Program-made: the position numbers and the translations under genes
NCBI GenBank assembly: GCA_010093485.1
Contig: MU001495.1
Location: 682,001 to 746,000, forward strand
Source of the DNA: Karstenula rhodostoma CBS 690.94
Lineage: Eukaryota > Ascomycota > Dothideomycetes > Pleosporales > Didymosphaeriaceae
Direction: 5' to 3'
DNA length: 64,000 bases
Shown: piece by piece, positions 22,501-33,035 of the stretch
Layout: each line of letters opens with the position of its first letter
How positions within the stretch are numbered: position 1 is the first letter of the stretch
The notes under the pieces: generated by a model
What the model saw: only the letters and a program-made list of their open reading frames with translations
The model's database searches: none
Told to the model about the DNA's origin: nothing

Positions 22501-24172
22501 GCCAAATCACCGTAACTGGGCTCTGGGCTAGACTCCGCGTCGTAGTTGTAGTCGTAGCTCTCGGGCTCGTCAAAACCTCGGCCCTGCACTTTCCTGAGTA
22601 TAGACTCGCGAGAGATGCGCGGGGTCTTGGGACTTTCAGCATCAGTCTCGGTCACATCCTCAATCTCGGCGACCTCGACCTGTACGCTCAACTCGATCTT
22701 CTTGTCATGGCTCTCTTGGGTTGGAGTGCTGAGGTCGCGCTCATCGTCAAAGTTCATCAACCGAAGTCGATCCTCTAGAGACATGGAGCCCTCGCGCATA
22801 TTGAGAAGGTCAGCCTTCGAGATACCGACAGCTGGAGGAAGCTGAGGAAGCGACCTACGGGACCCAGCGCGTTCCGCGGCGGCCGAAAGACCAAGACTTG
22901 AATCGCGGCGATCCTGCGCTTGCATGCCCGGCAAAGGAGGAAGTGGTCTAGATTCCCCGTCGGAGGCAGTGGAGCCGTTGCGCGAGTTGTTGACCCTGCC
23001 ATTGGGATGTGCATTCGGCATAGGGCTGTTGTCGCGACCAAAAACATCGTCGTAATTGTCAAGGAGCGATGTGTTTGCGGCGTCGGGGCTCATGTGTCGC
23101 CAATCTTCTGGAAGAACGACAGGTGTCTTGTCTGTGTCTTCCAAGGACGCATCGAAGCTGTCGTCCTGGTCGAAGCTCAGCTCCTCTTCGTCCGACTCGT
23201 AGCTGCCTTCTCGTGATCCAGAGGCAACTGATGAAGGATCAGGTGTGACCATCTCGTACTCGTTGATGACTGGCGGGGCAGCATCGAAAGTGACACTCTT
23301 GGCGTGGCGGCGAAGCGGGCGAGGAGTTTCCTGCTTCAGGTCGCTATCGTCAGAAAACATGCTGAAATCTGGGTTGTATTCGATGGAGTTGAACCGTCCT
23401 GGGCTGGCGAGAGATGATTTGGTGGGCGACATGCGACCCGGGCCGGGGGAAGACCTGGGCGAGTGCGTGCTGGAGGTTAGAGCAGGAACCTTGCTCGGAG
23501 AGCCTTTCGAGGGGCTGAGGGTAGGGATCTTGCTCAAGCTCTCGCCGCGGCTGTGGCCTCGGCGGTGGCCTTCGTTCTGCTCGCGCAGACCAGCGAGCCC
23601 GCTGCCCCCATAAGCATTGCCCTGCACCTGGGTGCTCAGTGGACGTCCGGCGGCGAGTGGTCGGTTCGGGGCTTGGACAGAGTTGGGGTCGTACTCGTTC
23701 TTCTGCTCGCGGGCGTACATGCTGCTGTTCTTGACACGCGACGCCTTCTTCAGATTCTCGATGGAATTGCGCTTTGGCGAGAGCGACGTCTCGCGCTCGT
23801 ACTCGTTCTCAGAGCCGAATCGGTTCTTGGGCGAGACGGTCTGCTCCTTCCAGAATAGACGCGGACTGTTTGGAAATGCAGAGTCGAACGGCGAGGACTC
23901 CTTGGTTAGCAATACCTTCTGGCCCACGTTAGCATCATGTTACAGCGCGCTTAGCCGGAATGCAGGCAGGGTTACCTTGGTGGACTGGCTGTTGAAGTTG
24001 GCGGAGTTCCGCCGACTCTCGGTGGAACCGATCTCGGAAAGAGGGCGCGACATGCTGCTTCCCTTTGTGGGCGAGGCAGTGGGCGTTTTGTTTATACGCA
24101 GCGGCGATACCTGCGGTCGTTAGTGTGCTGGTTCGAACGCAGCAGACCACTTACTGCCTCGTTGCGGGACAT
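19525..24172 (-). CDS. BUD4: Bud-site/septation protein BUD4, anillin-like with C-terminal PH domain
   Basis: Cortical scaffold that helps place septin rings and septa; 1497 residues. Exons 24172-24155 (18 bp, MSRNEA), 24110-23976, 23918-20244 and 20190-19525; all three introns are phase 0. Exon 2 gives VSPLRINKTPT and MSRPLSEIGSTESRRNS, which match the N-terminus of filamentous-fungal Bud4 as I know it. The central 800 residues are disordered, acidic and Ser/Pro-rich. From about residue 950 an anillin-homology region appears (GRLFVKVVGVKDLDLPLPK, LTLDNGLHCVTTSW, FELVVLDDLEFQLTL), with a basic coiled coil RKEQERKQQEEAERLALQQQ. The PH domain opens exon 4 (YWRRRFFRLNGTKLTAYHE to REQKEGWMKIL). 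Length is typical for moulds. Confidence 0.92.
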
Positions 24173-24672
24173 TGGACTCGAACAGAGCCGGCCAACAAGA
24201 CGAGTGGATGCACGTCGGCTACGGGCGCAGACGTTGGCGCGGAATGCGGTGAAGAATGGCGGGCTCCCGCGGAGAGTGCGCGCAGCTGGCGGAGTGCGCG
24301 CTATGAGATACTGCAACGAAGTGAGTGTCGGCCTCGCGCAGGGACGGACGGTTGCTGGCTGAAGATGTTGGGAGGAAGAGGATGATGCGCTGCTGAAATG
24401 GGCCTGGACATGAGGGCGCGAGTACACAAGCATGGGTTGCGTCTGGGATACGCCGTTGCCCGGGGCAACCACCCGGGTCCGCTCTTGCCGCCCCGCGTGA
24501 TTGGCAGTCGCGACAACCGGCGCCAAAAAGTTTCGGAACCCCAGCCGTGTCCTTCAGTCCTGCGATAGCACCCCGGTTTCACCAACGCGCATGTCCTCTT
24601 AGCTCGCCATCGTTTGTGATTGATTGTGATTGTGGACTGCGTCGTCTGTTCCCCGGACCTCCTCCCGTAACC
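24173..24672. promoter_or_regulatory. Divergent promoter, BUD4 / MRH4
   Basis: 500 bp between start codons. The plus-strand frame is open from 24547 but the Met-Met at 24673 is the better MRH4 start. No specific element recognised. Confidence 0.45.
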
Positions 24673-26643
24673 ATGATGGGCCTGCGTCAGGCCGCGCGCG
24701 CCTGCCCCTTCTGCGAGGTGCGCTCCCTGCTGGGGGGCCGCCCGCCGCAGCTCCAGCAGACGCGCCTTTATGCCCAGATCCAACGCGACCGGGCAGCCCG
24801 CTTCGACGACGATGCCGCACGAAGGCGCTCAGGAGGGCCCTCGCGACGCCGACCCGATGCATCGCGGCCATCGCGCATGGTCTTGTCCGACACGGTCGCG
24901 CGACCAGCTCGCCCCTCGGCAGACGGGACGCCACCCAAGAAAAAGACGCGCGAGCCCTTCTCCCACCTCAACCGGACCAAGGCCACGGGAATCATGCACA
25001 AGCGACTGGACATGGGGCAGGACCAGAGACAAGACACGCAAAGGAGACAACCGCCGACGACCGAGCGGAGAGAGGGAGACAGGAGATTCGACAGGCGACG
25101 GACCACCAGCTCCTCGGACTCGTTCCATGCGCTGAAGATGCAAAAGTCGCTCCACGAGATACCCTACAAGCTCAGGTCGGCCATCAAGGCAAAGGTGGAG
25201 GAGGTGGATTCCTTCGAAGGCCTCCCACTCATGGACAGCGTGCAAAAGGCCATCAAAGACGCCCTGCCGGACCTAGAATACCGTACGCCTACCCCAGCGC
25301 AGGCCGTCGCCATACCCGCTCTGCTTGGGCTCCAGAAGCAACCGCGCACGAGGAATCCTACCAAGAAGACCGGTCCCGAGTCATACCTCTTGGCTGCTGA
25401 AACTGGCTCCGGGAAAACGTTGGCATACTTGCTCCCGGTCATCGACGCCATAAAGCGCGAGGAAGCAGCAGACAAGGAAGAAGCTGAGCGCACAGCAGCA
25501 GATGACGCCGCTACCAAAGCTGCCGACCACACTCGCAGAGACGACATCTTTGATGTGGAGGAGCCCGATCTCAACAAGGCAGTGGACCCTGCCCGCCCTC
25601 GCGCCATTATTCTGGTTCCGTCCGCCGAGCTTGTCGCTCAAGTCGGCGCTGTTGCTAAGTCACTCTCACACGAGTGCAAATTCCGTGCCGCACCCATCTC
25701 AGCAAAGAACTCAGCCACCGTTATCCGGAATCGCCTCTTCAACGAGAATGGCGTCGATATAGTCATCTGCACGCCGCCCCTCCTCGCCAGCATCGCCGAA
25801 AGCAACCCCAACATCCTAGCACGCGTCACGCATCTCATCGTCGACGAAGCGGACTCTCTCTTCGACCGCTCGTTCAAGCCCAGCACTACGGAGATTCTAG
25901 ACCGGGCCACGCCTTCTCTGAAAAAGCTCTTTCTTTGCTCCGCAACCATCCCGAAATATCTCGACAAGTACCTGGCCGAGAAGTTCCCGGACATGCAGCG
26001 CTTAGTCACGCCAAATCTGCATGCCATCCCTCGACGAGTTGCGCTCGGCGTTGTCGACGTGAACAAGGAACCCTACCGTGGCAACAAGATGCTGGCTTGC
26101 GCCGATACCATCTGGCAGATCGGCAAAGCAACCGCCGACTACGATCCCGCCGATGGCAAAGAGGCCGTGCCCACGAAGCGCATCCTTGTCTTCGTCAACG
26201 AGCGCGACGATACTGACAAGGTCGCTGAGTACCTGTCCAAGAAGGGCATCGACGCCATGGCTTTCCACCGTGATACTGATCCGAACCGCCAAGCCAAGGC
26301 TCTCGCATCCTTCACCGGCACGGAAAAGATTAAAGAGCCCAAAGATGGTGAGGCACAGAAGGAAGCTGTCAAGTCAAACGCCAGCGGCACATCGCGACAA
26401 TTAAGCAACACTAAAGTCATCGTCACGACCGATCTCGGCTCGCGAGGTATCGACACTGTTTCCGTCCGACACGTCATACTATACGATGTACCACATACCA
26501 CCATTGATTTCATCCATCGCCTGGGTAGGACCGGACGCATGGGCAGGAGAGGAAGAGGCATCGTGCTCGTCGGTCCTGGTGATCGAGCCGATGTCGTGAA
26601 GGAGGTCAGGGATGCTATGTTCAGAGGCGAAGCTCTGATCTAA
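24673..26643 (+). CDS. MRH4: Mitochondrial DEAD-box RNA helicase MRH4
   Basis: ATP-dependent RNA helicase required for assembly of the mitochondrial large ribosomal subunit in yeast; 656 residues, single exon. Start chosen at the first of two ATGs (MMGLRQAARACPF), which opens a basic mitochondrial presequence; the frame is open further upstream but without a better ATG. Motifs in order: Q-like TPTPAQAVAIPALLG; motif I AAETGSGKT (about 241-249); PSAELVAQ (Ia); VDEADSLFD (II, DEAD at about 390); CSAT (III); TTDLGSRGID (V); HRLGRTGRMGRRG (VI). The long spacers before PARPRAIILVPS and the KEEAEKEE-type inserts fit Mrh4 rather than cytosolic helicases. It neighbours no other translation gene. Confidence 0.93.
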   Translation: MMGLRQAARACPFCEVRSLLGGRPPQLQQTRLYAQIQRDRAARFDDDAARRRSGGPSRRRPDASRPSRMVLSDTVARPARPSADGTPPKKKTREPFSHLNRTKATGIMHKRLDMGQDQRQDTQRRQPPTTERREGDRRFDRRRTTSSSDSFHALKMQKSLHEIPYKLRSAIKAKVEEVDSFEGLPLMDSVQKAIKDALPDLEYRTPTPAQAVAIPALLGLQKQPRTRNPTKKTGPESYLLAAETGSGKTLAYLLPVIDAIKREEAADKEEAERTAADDAATKAADHTRRDDIFDVEEPDLNKAVDPARPRAIILVPSAELVAQVGAVAKSLSHECKFRAAPISAKNSATVIRNRLFNENGVDIVICTPPLLASIAESNPNILARVTHLIVDEADSLFDRSFKPSTTEILDRATPSLKKLFLCSATIPKYLDKYLAEKFPDMQRLVTPNLHAIPRRVALGVVDVNKEPYRGNKMLACADTIWQIGKATADYDPADGKEAVPTKRILVFVNERDDTDKVAEYLSKKGIDAMAFHRDTDPNRQAKALASFTGTEKIKEPKDGEAQKEAVKSNASGTSRQLSNTKVIVTTDLGSRGIDTVSVRHVILYDVPHTTIDFIHRLGRTGRMGRRGRGIVLVGPGDRADVVKEVRDAMFRGEALI

Positions 26644-27289
26644 GAGGCGGCACTTCGGCTTGTATATTATGTAATGAAAGTGTATGATATCTAGAACGCA
26701 TAGACTAGACAGGGATACTCTGCATCTGCATCGCAAGGCGTTGGTAGGAACATTTATCTTATTATTTGTCTCTGATATTTTTTTTTTCTTTTCAACTTCA
26801 CTGATCACCTCCCCGCCGTAATAGACACAGTTTGTGCCCACTGCTCAGCTGACACTTGGCGGACGGGCCGTGGCTGGACGTGTTATTGAAGCGGGGGACA
26901 TCAACTCGGCTCTTGTAGTCTTCTGCGTCGCCCAGGCGAGTATTGGACATGTGCATAATTTGAGGGAGCTACAGCACTTGCACGCGCATTCGCAGTTAAG
27001 TTCACTTGACAAAAATCACCAAGAATATGGGGTAACAGGACACGGGTTCATGCGAATCTCTATATTGTGAGACTAACTCAAATATGGATCGTTCTGTTAT
27101 AAGACTCGCTCAGATTTGAACGGAAAATGTTGACTGCTGAGTGTCAACAAGGACACCAGGAAAGCTCCGAACCAAGATATCCCACAGAAGGTCAAAGATT
27201 TCGAGCACACGGTGTGGCCCCAAAGCCAACAACGCAGTATTCCAACGTCCGACGTAGGACTGCGCGGAGCCTCAAGCCCACTGCCCAAC
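26644..27289. other. Intergenic, no gene seen
   Basis: 646 bp with a poly-T tract at 26778-26788 soon after the MRH4 stop. No supported coding region. Confidence 0.5.
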
Positions 27290-27661
27290 CTACTCCCCAT
27301 GCAACCACGCCCGCTCAAAATTCATAGTCCTCGCCTCCTCCTCGTTCCTCCTCGCCTCCTCGCGGAGCAGCGTCCTCACCCGCGCCAACGGATTCCCACG
27401 CCCACCGACCATCTCCTCCCACTCCACGGGCTCCTCCACATACGCGTCCGGATTCTCGTTGACGAAGTCCCCAAGCCAGTCCCACGGCTTCGCCACATCG
27501 GAACGCCGCCTGCTTGCACGCGCCATCTCCTCTGCGAGCGCCTCCTCCGCGTCGGCCATGGTGCTGCAGTTCATGTCTATGAGGAGGGAGCGGAGGTCGT
27601 TGGAGCAGGTTTCGTCGTTGATGCAGGGGTCGTGCTTTCTGAGGACGCAGAGCGCGCACAT
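27290..27661 (-). CDS. Hypothetical acidic protein, possibly 5'-incomplete
   Basis: 123 residues from this ATG. Features: MCALCVLRKHDPCINDETC with five cysteines, then an acidic helical part (EEALAEEMARASRRRS, WDWLGDFVNENPD) and a final basic-acidic helix (VRTLLREEARRNEEEA). The same frame is open upstream to about 27810 and keeps a cysteine-rich character (LCGHTVVATAGCASNC), so a longer protein with an upstream exon is possible. Another exon-like stretch on the same strand is at 27999-28178. I do not recognise the family. Confidence 0.42.
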   Translation of the reverse strand: MCALCVLRKHDPCINDETCSNDLRSLLIDMNCSTMADAEEALAEEMARASRRRSDVAKPWDWLGDFVNENPDAYVEEPVEWEEMVGGRGNPLARVRTLLREEARRNEEEARTMNFERAWLHGE

Positions 27662-27998
27662 GAAGGTTCCGCCGGCGTCGCCGTCTGCGCCGGAGTCGGA
27701 ACCGCTGTCTGCGCAGTTGCTAGCGCAGCCGGCGGTGGCGACGACGGTGTGGCCGCAGAGAACTATCGCGGTAGTACGGACGACAGGAATGGGCGCAAGA
27801 AACGGAAGGTTGGCTCAATGAGGGTGAGATCTTGCGCTGAGGAGTCTTAGATGGTGGACACCACGACGGTCGCAGTTCAAGTGTATAAATCATCATTGCA
27901 GACAGCCTTGAATTATTTTGTAAAATTCTATGAAAGCACAGTACTAGACGACATCAGCACTTCCCTAACGCGATACCAAAATCATGGACTCACCTCCA

Positions 27999-28178
27999 CT
28001 ATTCTACCTTTACTTTCTTCACATACGCGTCCTGAAACTCATTGGAGAACTCGTAGATCCAGTCTGACCCATGTGCAAGACCACCGCCCCGCATTTCCTC
28101 CGCTTTCAACATTTCAATCTCCCTCAACACTCGTCGGCAAGGCTTCAAAGGACGTTCGCGAGTGCTTTGATGCTCTAC
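27999..28178 (-). CDS. Candidate terminal exon of an unidentified gene
   Basis: Sixty codons ending in TAG, preceded by a CTAG acceptor at 28179-28182. The translation looks protein-like: basic start STRERPLKPCRRVL, helix REIEMLKAEEMR, GGGLAHGSDWIYEF and FQDAYVKKVKVE. No upstream exon with a good donor in the matching phase was found between 28183 and 28380, so it may be a remnant. Reported because composition and splice acceptor argue against chance. Confidence 0.3.
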   Translation of the reverse strand, partial: VEHQSTRERPLKPCRRVLREIEMLKAEEMRGGGLAHGSDWIYEFSNEFQDAYVKKVKVE

Positions 28179-28380
28179 CTAGATATGGCATTATCATGTT
28201 ACATATAACGAAGAAGATTACTGTCCATGCCTTTGTCGAGAGACGCACCCCGACACGAGACCGAAAACGAAAACTCTGAATGCACGCGACTGAAACTCCA
28301 CAACGACACTGGGTATCTTTATAGATTTGGGTTACGTATCTTATAAAGCTTTTCTAAAGCAGGTACTCTATTTTATATTG

Positions 28381-28608
28381 TTAATACGCAGCACGTGCAG
28401 CTCTTTTTGCCACAAAGTGCTCGTAGGAGATAACTAGCCCTACACTCTTCGCCAATATATCTGATTTGGTCGAGCGCCGGGTTTTAGCTTCGTTGTTAAT
28501 TTGCATGAAGAACCGGATGCGGTCTTGCTGTGGCGAGCCTTTGACGAGGCACATTTTCCCCGCATTCACGAACCTGCCTAATAACCTATGTAGGCGTCGT
28601 TTTTCCAC
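28381..28608 (-). pseudogene. Short basic ORF, possible transposase C-terminal remnant
   Basis: 75 codons, open about 25 codons further upstream without an ATG. It is basic and helical (KRRLHRLLGRFV, TKSDILAKSVGLVISYEHFVAKRAARA). The ending resembles the SYEdl...kRaaR tail of pogo/Fot1-type DDE transposases as I recall them. There is no catalytic core nearby. It could equally be a chance ORF. Confidence 0.25.
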
Positions 28609-28913
28609 TTCGTCGAGTACGTGAGCATACTGTTTGATGATATGATCCTGCAGTGACGCGAGAGCTTTAATCCTAGTACTTCACCGATCAAATCCTCGCC
28701 CAAGCTAAATACTAGGGTTCCGTGAAGTTTCTTTCTGTCAATCTTTGTTAAACGTTACAAGCCTTGTGATAGGCAATCGTTGTCGGAGGACCCAAAGTGC
28801 TGGGAGACACAAACTCCGCACAATCATCCAATCGCCGCAGAACCGTGAACCCCCCTGCAAGTTGTTATAAATACCACGCAGCTGCCCCTCCAAGTCCAGC
28901 GCCACGCATCACC

Positions 28914-30134
28914 ATGTCCAGCACTTCAGCTGTGAAATTGTGCACAGTCTGCGACAAAGAGAACGCTTCATTCTGTGCACGATGCAAGTGCATTCTGTAC
29001 TGCTCCAAGGCATGTCAGCAACGTGACTGGAGCACCCACAAGCTACTTTGTGCCTCATTTCCCACTTTTGTTTCCTCAAAACGACCAACTGCGAATCATT
29101 ATCGCGCAGTCCTGTTCGATCCCAACAAGGCGAAACCGGAATTCATCTGGCTTCTTTGCAAGTGGCTTCAGGACAACGATGATGAAGTCTACTACCAGAT
29201 GCCCGAAACCGACACAATCATTGGCAGTGATACCTTCCAGAAGCCTGTGCCCATTCAGTACAACCCGAGACTGAAAAAACCTCTTCTGAACACCATAATC
29301 ATCATATACCGCGATACCTTTTTGGTAGATGGCTCTCGACCAAGCAAAAGCATAGCATCCATCACTGCCACTCAACCTGGGGAGTATCACGATTGGAGGG
29401 GTCCCATCGTTGTTCACGCAAAGGAGGGACCAGGCCTCGATCCGCCGGCTTGCAAGGACTTCGATATGGTGGACTTCAGACACGTAACTGATTACTTCCT
29501 CTCATACGCATACATACCGCCTAAGACTCAGGCTAGTGTAGAGTGTGTAAAGGGTGTGAGAATCAACTGTCTGGGTGACGTGAAGATGCTCAAGAGACCA
29601 CAGTTCGAGGGAATCGAACTTCCAACTACCGATGCAATATTTACCAAACATGACACTTCAGACATAGCCAACCGGATTGGGATTCCCATCCTGACACAAC
29701 GTTGCCCACCGGATCCGAAGTGGGCCAACATCAACGATGCGAAGTTCGCAGGCGGGTCTCCTTACAACAATCAGGACGCGACATTCCTGCATCAGTGCTG
29801 TGACCCTGGGGCCAAATTTGATATTAGTACTGGATCCTTGGGTTGGGGATGGTGTTCCGCGCTGTGGCAGAATTCGGTAGGAAGTGCGATTGTTGTGCGG
29901 AAGGACAAGAAACCACTTCTTCCAATGCACATGGAGGCACTCGCTGGGTATTGTCGGTACGAAATTCAACCGCTCATGGGTCATTCACTTGGCAAGTATT
30001 ATCCAGAAGAGCCGATTAAGAAAGAAGACGTCTTGAAGATCATCTGTCGACCGATGTTCGTTATTTATTGGACCAAGTTCAGGGAGAAGAAAGAAGACTA
30101 TACAACCCCTAGTCCTTACGACATCGGCCTGTGA
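28914..30134 (+). CDS. MYND zinc-finger protein
   Basis: 406 residues, single exon. An N-terminal MYND finger at residues 9-48: CTVC, CARC, CSKACQQRDWSTHKLLC, with all seven cysteines and the histidine in the usual order. The remainder is an uncharacterised domain seen behind MYND fingers in fungal families: FIWLLCKWLQDNDDE, NTIIIIYRDTFLVDG, WRGPIVVHAKEG, DFRHVTDYFLSY, a GSLGWGWCSALWQNSVGSAIVVRKD block and a C-terminal LKIICRPMFVIYW. MYND binds proline-rich partners; the role here is unknown. A TATAAATA box lies about 48 bp upstream (28866-28873), and the ATG has a good ACC context. First gene of the zinc-protein-rich middle region. Confidence 0.85.
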   Translation: MSSTSAVKLCTVCDKENASFCARCKCILYCSKACQQRDWSTHKLLCASFPTFVSSKRPTANHYRAVLFDPNKAKPEFIWLLCKWLQDNDDEVYYQMPETDTIIGSDTFQKPVPIQYNPRLKKPLLNTIIIIYRDTFLVDGSRPSKSIASITATQPGEYHDWRGPIVVHAKEGPGLDPPACKDFDMVDFRHVTDYFLSYAYIPPKTQASVECVKGVRINCLGDVKMLKRPQFEGIELPTTDAIFTKHDTSDIANRIGIPILTQRCPPDPKWANINDAKFAGGSPYNNQDATFLHQCCDPGAKFDISTGSLGWGWCSALWQNSVGSAIVVRKDKKPLLPMHMEALAGYCRYEIQPLMGHSLGKYYPEEPIKKEDVLKIICRPMFVIYWTKFREKKEDYTTPSPYDIGL

Positions 30135-30534
30135 CCAAACATCGTAATATAGTCTATTCTTTCGTAGAATTCATGTGTTTCATATATGTTCACAGATTCA
30201 CCTATTATGTTTTAATATAGATATTACTGAGGTTCCGTTACACAGAGAAGCTGTATGAGCATGGCTTGATATCAAAAATGAGCACTGTTGGTGAGTGAAG
30301 ATTGACATTTTTGTATTTTGCACGGAAAGGGCTCTTTTGTGCGAATAATGTCGGAATTGGGTCTGAAGCAACGTAACAAGTCAGTGTCATACTTGGGAAC
30401 TCTATTCTAGCGTGAGACCTGCTCGAACCGCGTGTATATTATCATCAATAAACTATAGGGTTACTGCGATACATATCTTACTATGGAAAAGCTCATCCCT
30501 GCACTATATTGAGTTCCACTCCAGACACTCGTTC
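30135..30534. other. Intergenic, AT-rich, no gene
   Basis: 400 bp between two converging genes; nothing recognisable. Confidence 0.5.
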
Positions 30535-31137
30535 TTACTCTGGGTACTCCATCGTCATTCGACGAGCACGCTTATCTGCCCGCTCCTGCTCCCCGACGCG
30601 AGGTGCACGGCCACGGGGTGATTTGGCGGCATCAATAGTGCGCTGAATCTCCTGAAGTTGCCAGAAGCCCTGGCCCAGCCGATGCGGCTTCCGCTTCTCC
30701 TTCTTTACCTCGAACGCTTCAGGATGAGCAGCGAAGAGAGCAGACACCCACTCGTCCTCGCCACTCGTCGGCTTAGTCTCACGGTACTCAACCTGGCCTT
30801 CCATGCCGCTGTCACATCGCTCAGAGTCGAGGCAATCGTGGCATATGAATTCGGAGGCCGTACCTCGCTCACAGCAATTTGTACCGCAAGGAACAGTCGT
30901 CTCGGTCTTGACGACATGATTACAACGCAGCTTGTGGTACTGGCTCTTGCTGCAAGGCAGGTACTCGATTGCCAGATCGACGTACTGGTCCTTGATATCG
31001 TCCTGCTTGTGTGTCATTATTTGTCGCTTTGTTTTGGATTTTTGGTGACTGTGATAACGTGGGGCAACGAGAATATCGACCAGCTTTTTGCTGTTGTCTT
31101 TGGCTAGTTGAGCTTTACTTGTCCGAAAACTTTTCAT
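30535..31137 (-). CDS. Small Cys/His-rich hypothetical protein
   Basis: 200 residues, single exon. The centre holds a probable zinc-binding cluster: YLPCSKSQYHKLRCNH, PCGTNCCERG, and FICHDCLDSERC. Ends are basic and likely disordered (KPHRLGQGFWQLQEIQRTI, RADKRARRMTMEYPE). I have the impression of lineage-specific families in Dothideomycetes with similar short CxxC-rich cores, but I know no function. No signal peptide, so not an obvious secreted effector. Confidence 0.55.
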   Translation of the reverse strand: MKSFRTSKAQLAKDNSKKLVDILVAPRYHSHQKSKTKRQIMTHKQDDIKDQYVDLAIEYLPCSKSQYHKLRCNHVVKTETTVPCGTNCCERGTASEFICHDCLDSERCDSGMEGQVEYRETKPTSGEDEWVSALFAAHPEAFEVKKEKRKPHRLGQGFWQLQEIQRTIDAAKSPRGRAPRVGEQERADKRARRMTMEYPE

Positions 31138-31965
31138 GATGCCATGAGACCTTATATACGCCTTGGAGATACTGACAGATGCGCTTGCGCTGTGTTCCTA
31201 CAATGTATGCTTCTGCAATTATTATTGTAGCATTGTTAATCTATACTCCATAGTACCATTGCTATGTTTTCGTATACGCTCCCTGAATGCATTTAAGCAT
31301 CTATCGGGCCAAGTTCAGGTTGATTGTGAGACACTGTTCAAGAGCGTATGTACACTCCACAAGAAAAAGGCACTATCGAGGAAAATACTCGCGGATATAT
31401 AATTACATCCCAGAAAGACTAAAGAAAAAAGCAAAAGAAACCCAAATTGTGCTAGGGAACAATCGTTACATTCCCGTAGAAAACTCCAGTTAATGCTCTA
31501 TGATCGCCATCATCCAAACATATATCACACGAAATTTCAGTCACCGTCTTGCATTTGCTCCAATCCTCCCATACTTGTGCCTTGTGACTAACATCTCCTC
31601 CGCCCATGACCACCATCCCCGCCGTACCTCCTTCCGCCCCCAGTTCCCATCCCCATTCGTCCACCTCCACGCATTCGACCGGGGCCGCCGCCGTGATGTA
31701 CGACGTGTGTGACTACCGGTTGGCGACCGCGGCGCCAGTAGACAGGTTCTGTGGCGTAGCCGTTTCTGCGAGGCATTCGTGGGGGTCCGCAGCCCTTGAT
31801 ATATGATTTATGGGGGAAGATTGGGTTGATTTGGACGATTCGAAGAGCTCTGTAGCTGAGCGTGGCTTGAGTCGACTTCGCAACTTTGGGTGTATATGTA
31901 GCTTGGGAGGACTTGACAAAGATGGTAAACAGTTTTACTTGATGTTTGAGTTGATTTCTGCGTTG
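31138..31965. other. Sparse region, small ORFs only
   Basis: 828 bp with several short overlapping ORFs on both strands (31452-31670, 31588-31776 and 31713-31919 minus; 31500-31712 plus). None has a domain or clear splice partners. Confidence 0.4.
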
Positions 31966-32253
31966 CTAGTTGAGCTTGGTTTGAATTGAGCTAGTTCTCT
32001 GACTGAGGGGATATCCATCATTTATATACACTCTCCTGTCGATATCCCAATGGCCGTGACACAGTGCGCACACATTATCGAGTCTGGAAAATGACGTACG
32101 CCTACAGCAAATGACATAGGACAATATACCACAGCCGCAAACGCCTTGCAATTCGCCTTCTAGACTCTTGTGGCTGGAGGCAAAAGTTCCGGCTAGCGGC
32201 ACCTGGGGTGGTGGAAGCCTTGGCGCCAGCGGAGCGGAAAAGTCGGAAGGGTA
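31966..32253 (-). pseudogene. Cys-rich coding-like segment without a start codon
   Basis: Open for 95 codons with no ATG. It starts proline-rich (LPPPQVPLAG), then GELQGVCGCGILSYVICC, SFSRLDNVCALCHGHWDIDRR, a zinc-site-like arrangement. It ends in TGA at 31966-31968. The codon content looks genic, but no ATG or convincing upstream exon is present. Possible decayed member of the small zinc-binding families nearby. Confidence 0.3.
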
Positions 32254-33035
32254 TCATTGGGTGGGATGAAAAGTATACTATACCACTGCAGGCTTGAATA
32301 ACCGGTTGTGGCAGGGAAGTGACGTCGGACTGGTGCTAACGGGACTAGATGGAAACGTTTCTTGGCTGCTTCTGGACCATGTGCGTGCCCGAGCTTCCGG
32401 AACCATGGTTCGTGATGATTGATGAGTAGATGCCGGAACGGGTAGCAGCACGCAAAGTTTAAGAGATAGGATTAGGAAAGACTATGATTGTAACTTTTGT
32501 ACATCTTGCGTCTCCGTGCTGCCATAGTCTAGAATCTAGGGGTGCTGATTGCATCACGAGCCGGGCTCGATATTCGCTATCTAAAGTGAAACCCGTCATG
32601 CATGAAGTGCGGATATATGCCACGAAGTTCTTTGATTGAGATACATTAACGCAGTGCGCAAACTATCGAAGCGTTCGCTGAAAATGTTTAGGTGGATTTT
32701 TGCGAGACTTTTGTGAACCAGTCTCATCCATTACGCGGACCGTGTAGACTAAAATCTATCCTGGGTACTGGGGGTGAGTATCACAGTGTATGATCGTATG
32801 AACCACCTCAATAGGAGATTAAACCACGGGATATCCTCCTTCAAGCTTGATACCGGCTCATCTTGAGATCTGTACGGAACCCAGGTAATCATCACAAACT
32901 ATTTTAATGCAAACGGTAGCCATTTCACGCTTCAAATCATGGAGTTTGGTCACAAGAAGAGATATATTTATTCGGAGAGATTGATGCTGCACTAACAGCA
33001 ACGTTTGTTCTTTTTTTTTTATGAGAACAGATGGT
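32254..33035. other. AT-rich gap, no gene
   Basis: 782 bp, no supported coding region. A run of ten or so T at 33010-33020 sits just beyond the RING pseudogene. Confidence 0.45.

Noticed and set aside
24630..25400. 256-aa open frame on the plus strand
   Set aside because: Alternative frame of MRH4; low-complexity Arg/Pro/Ala, no domain.
28381..28608. Complete DDE transposon
   Set aside because: Only a basic C-terminal-like tail is seen; no catalytic core, no inverted ends.
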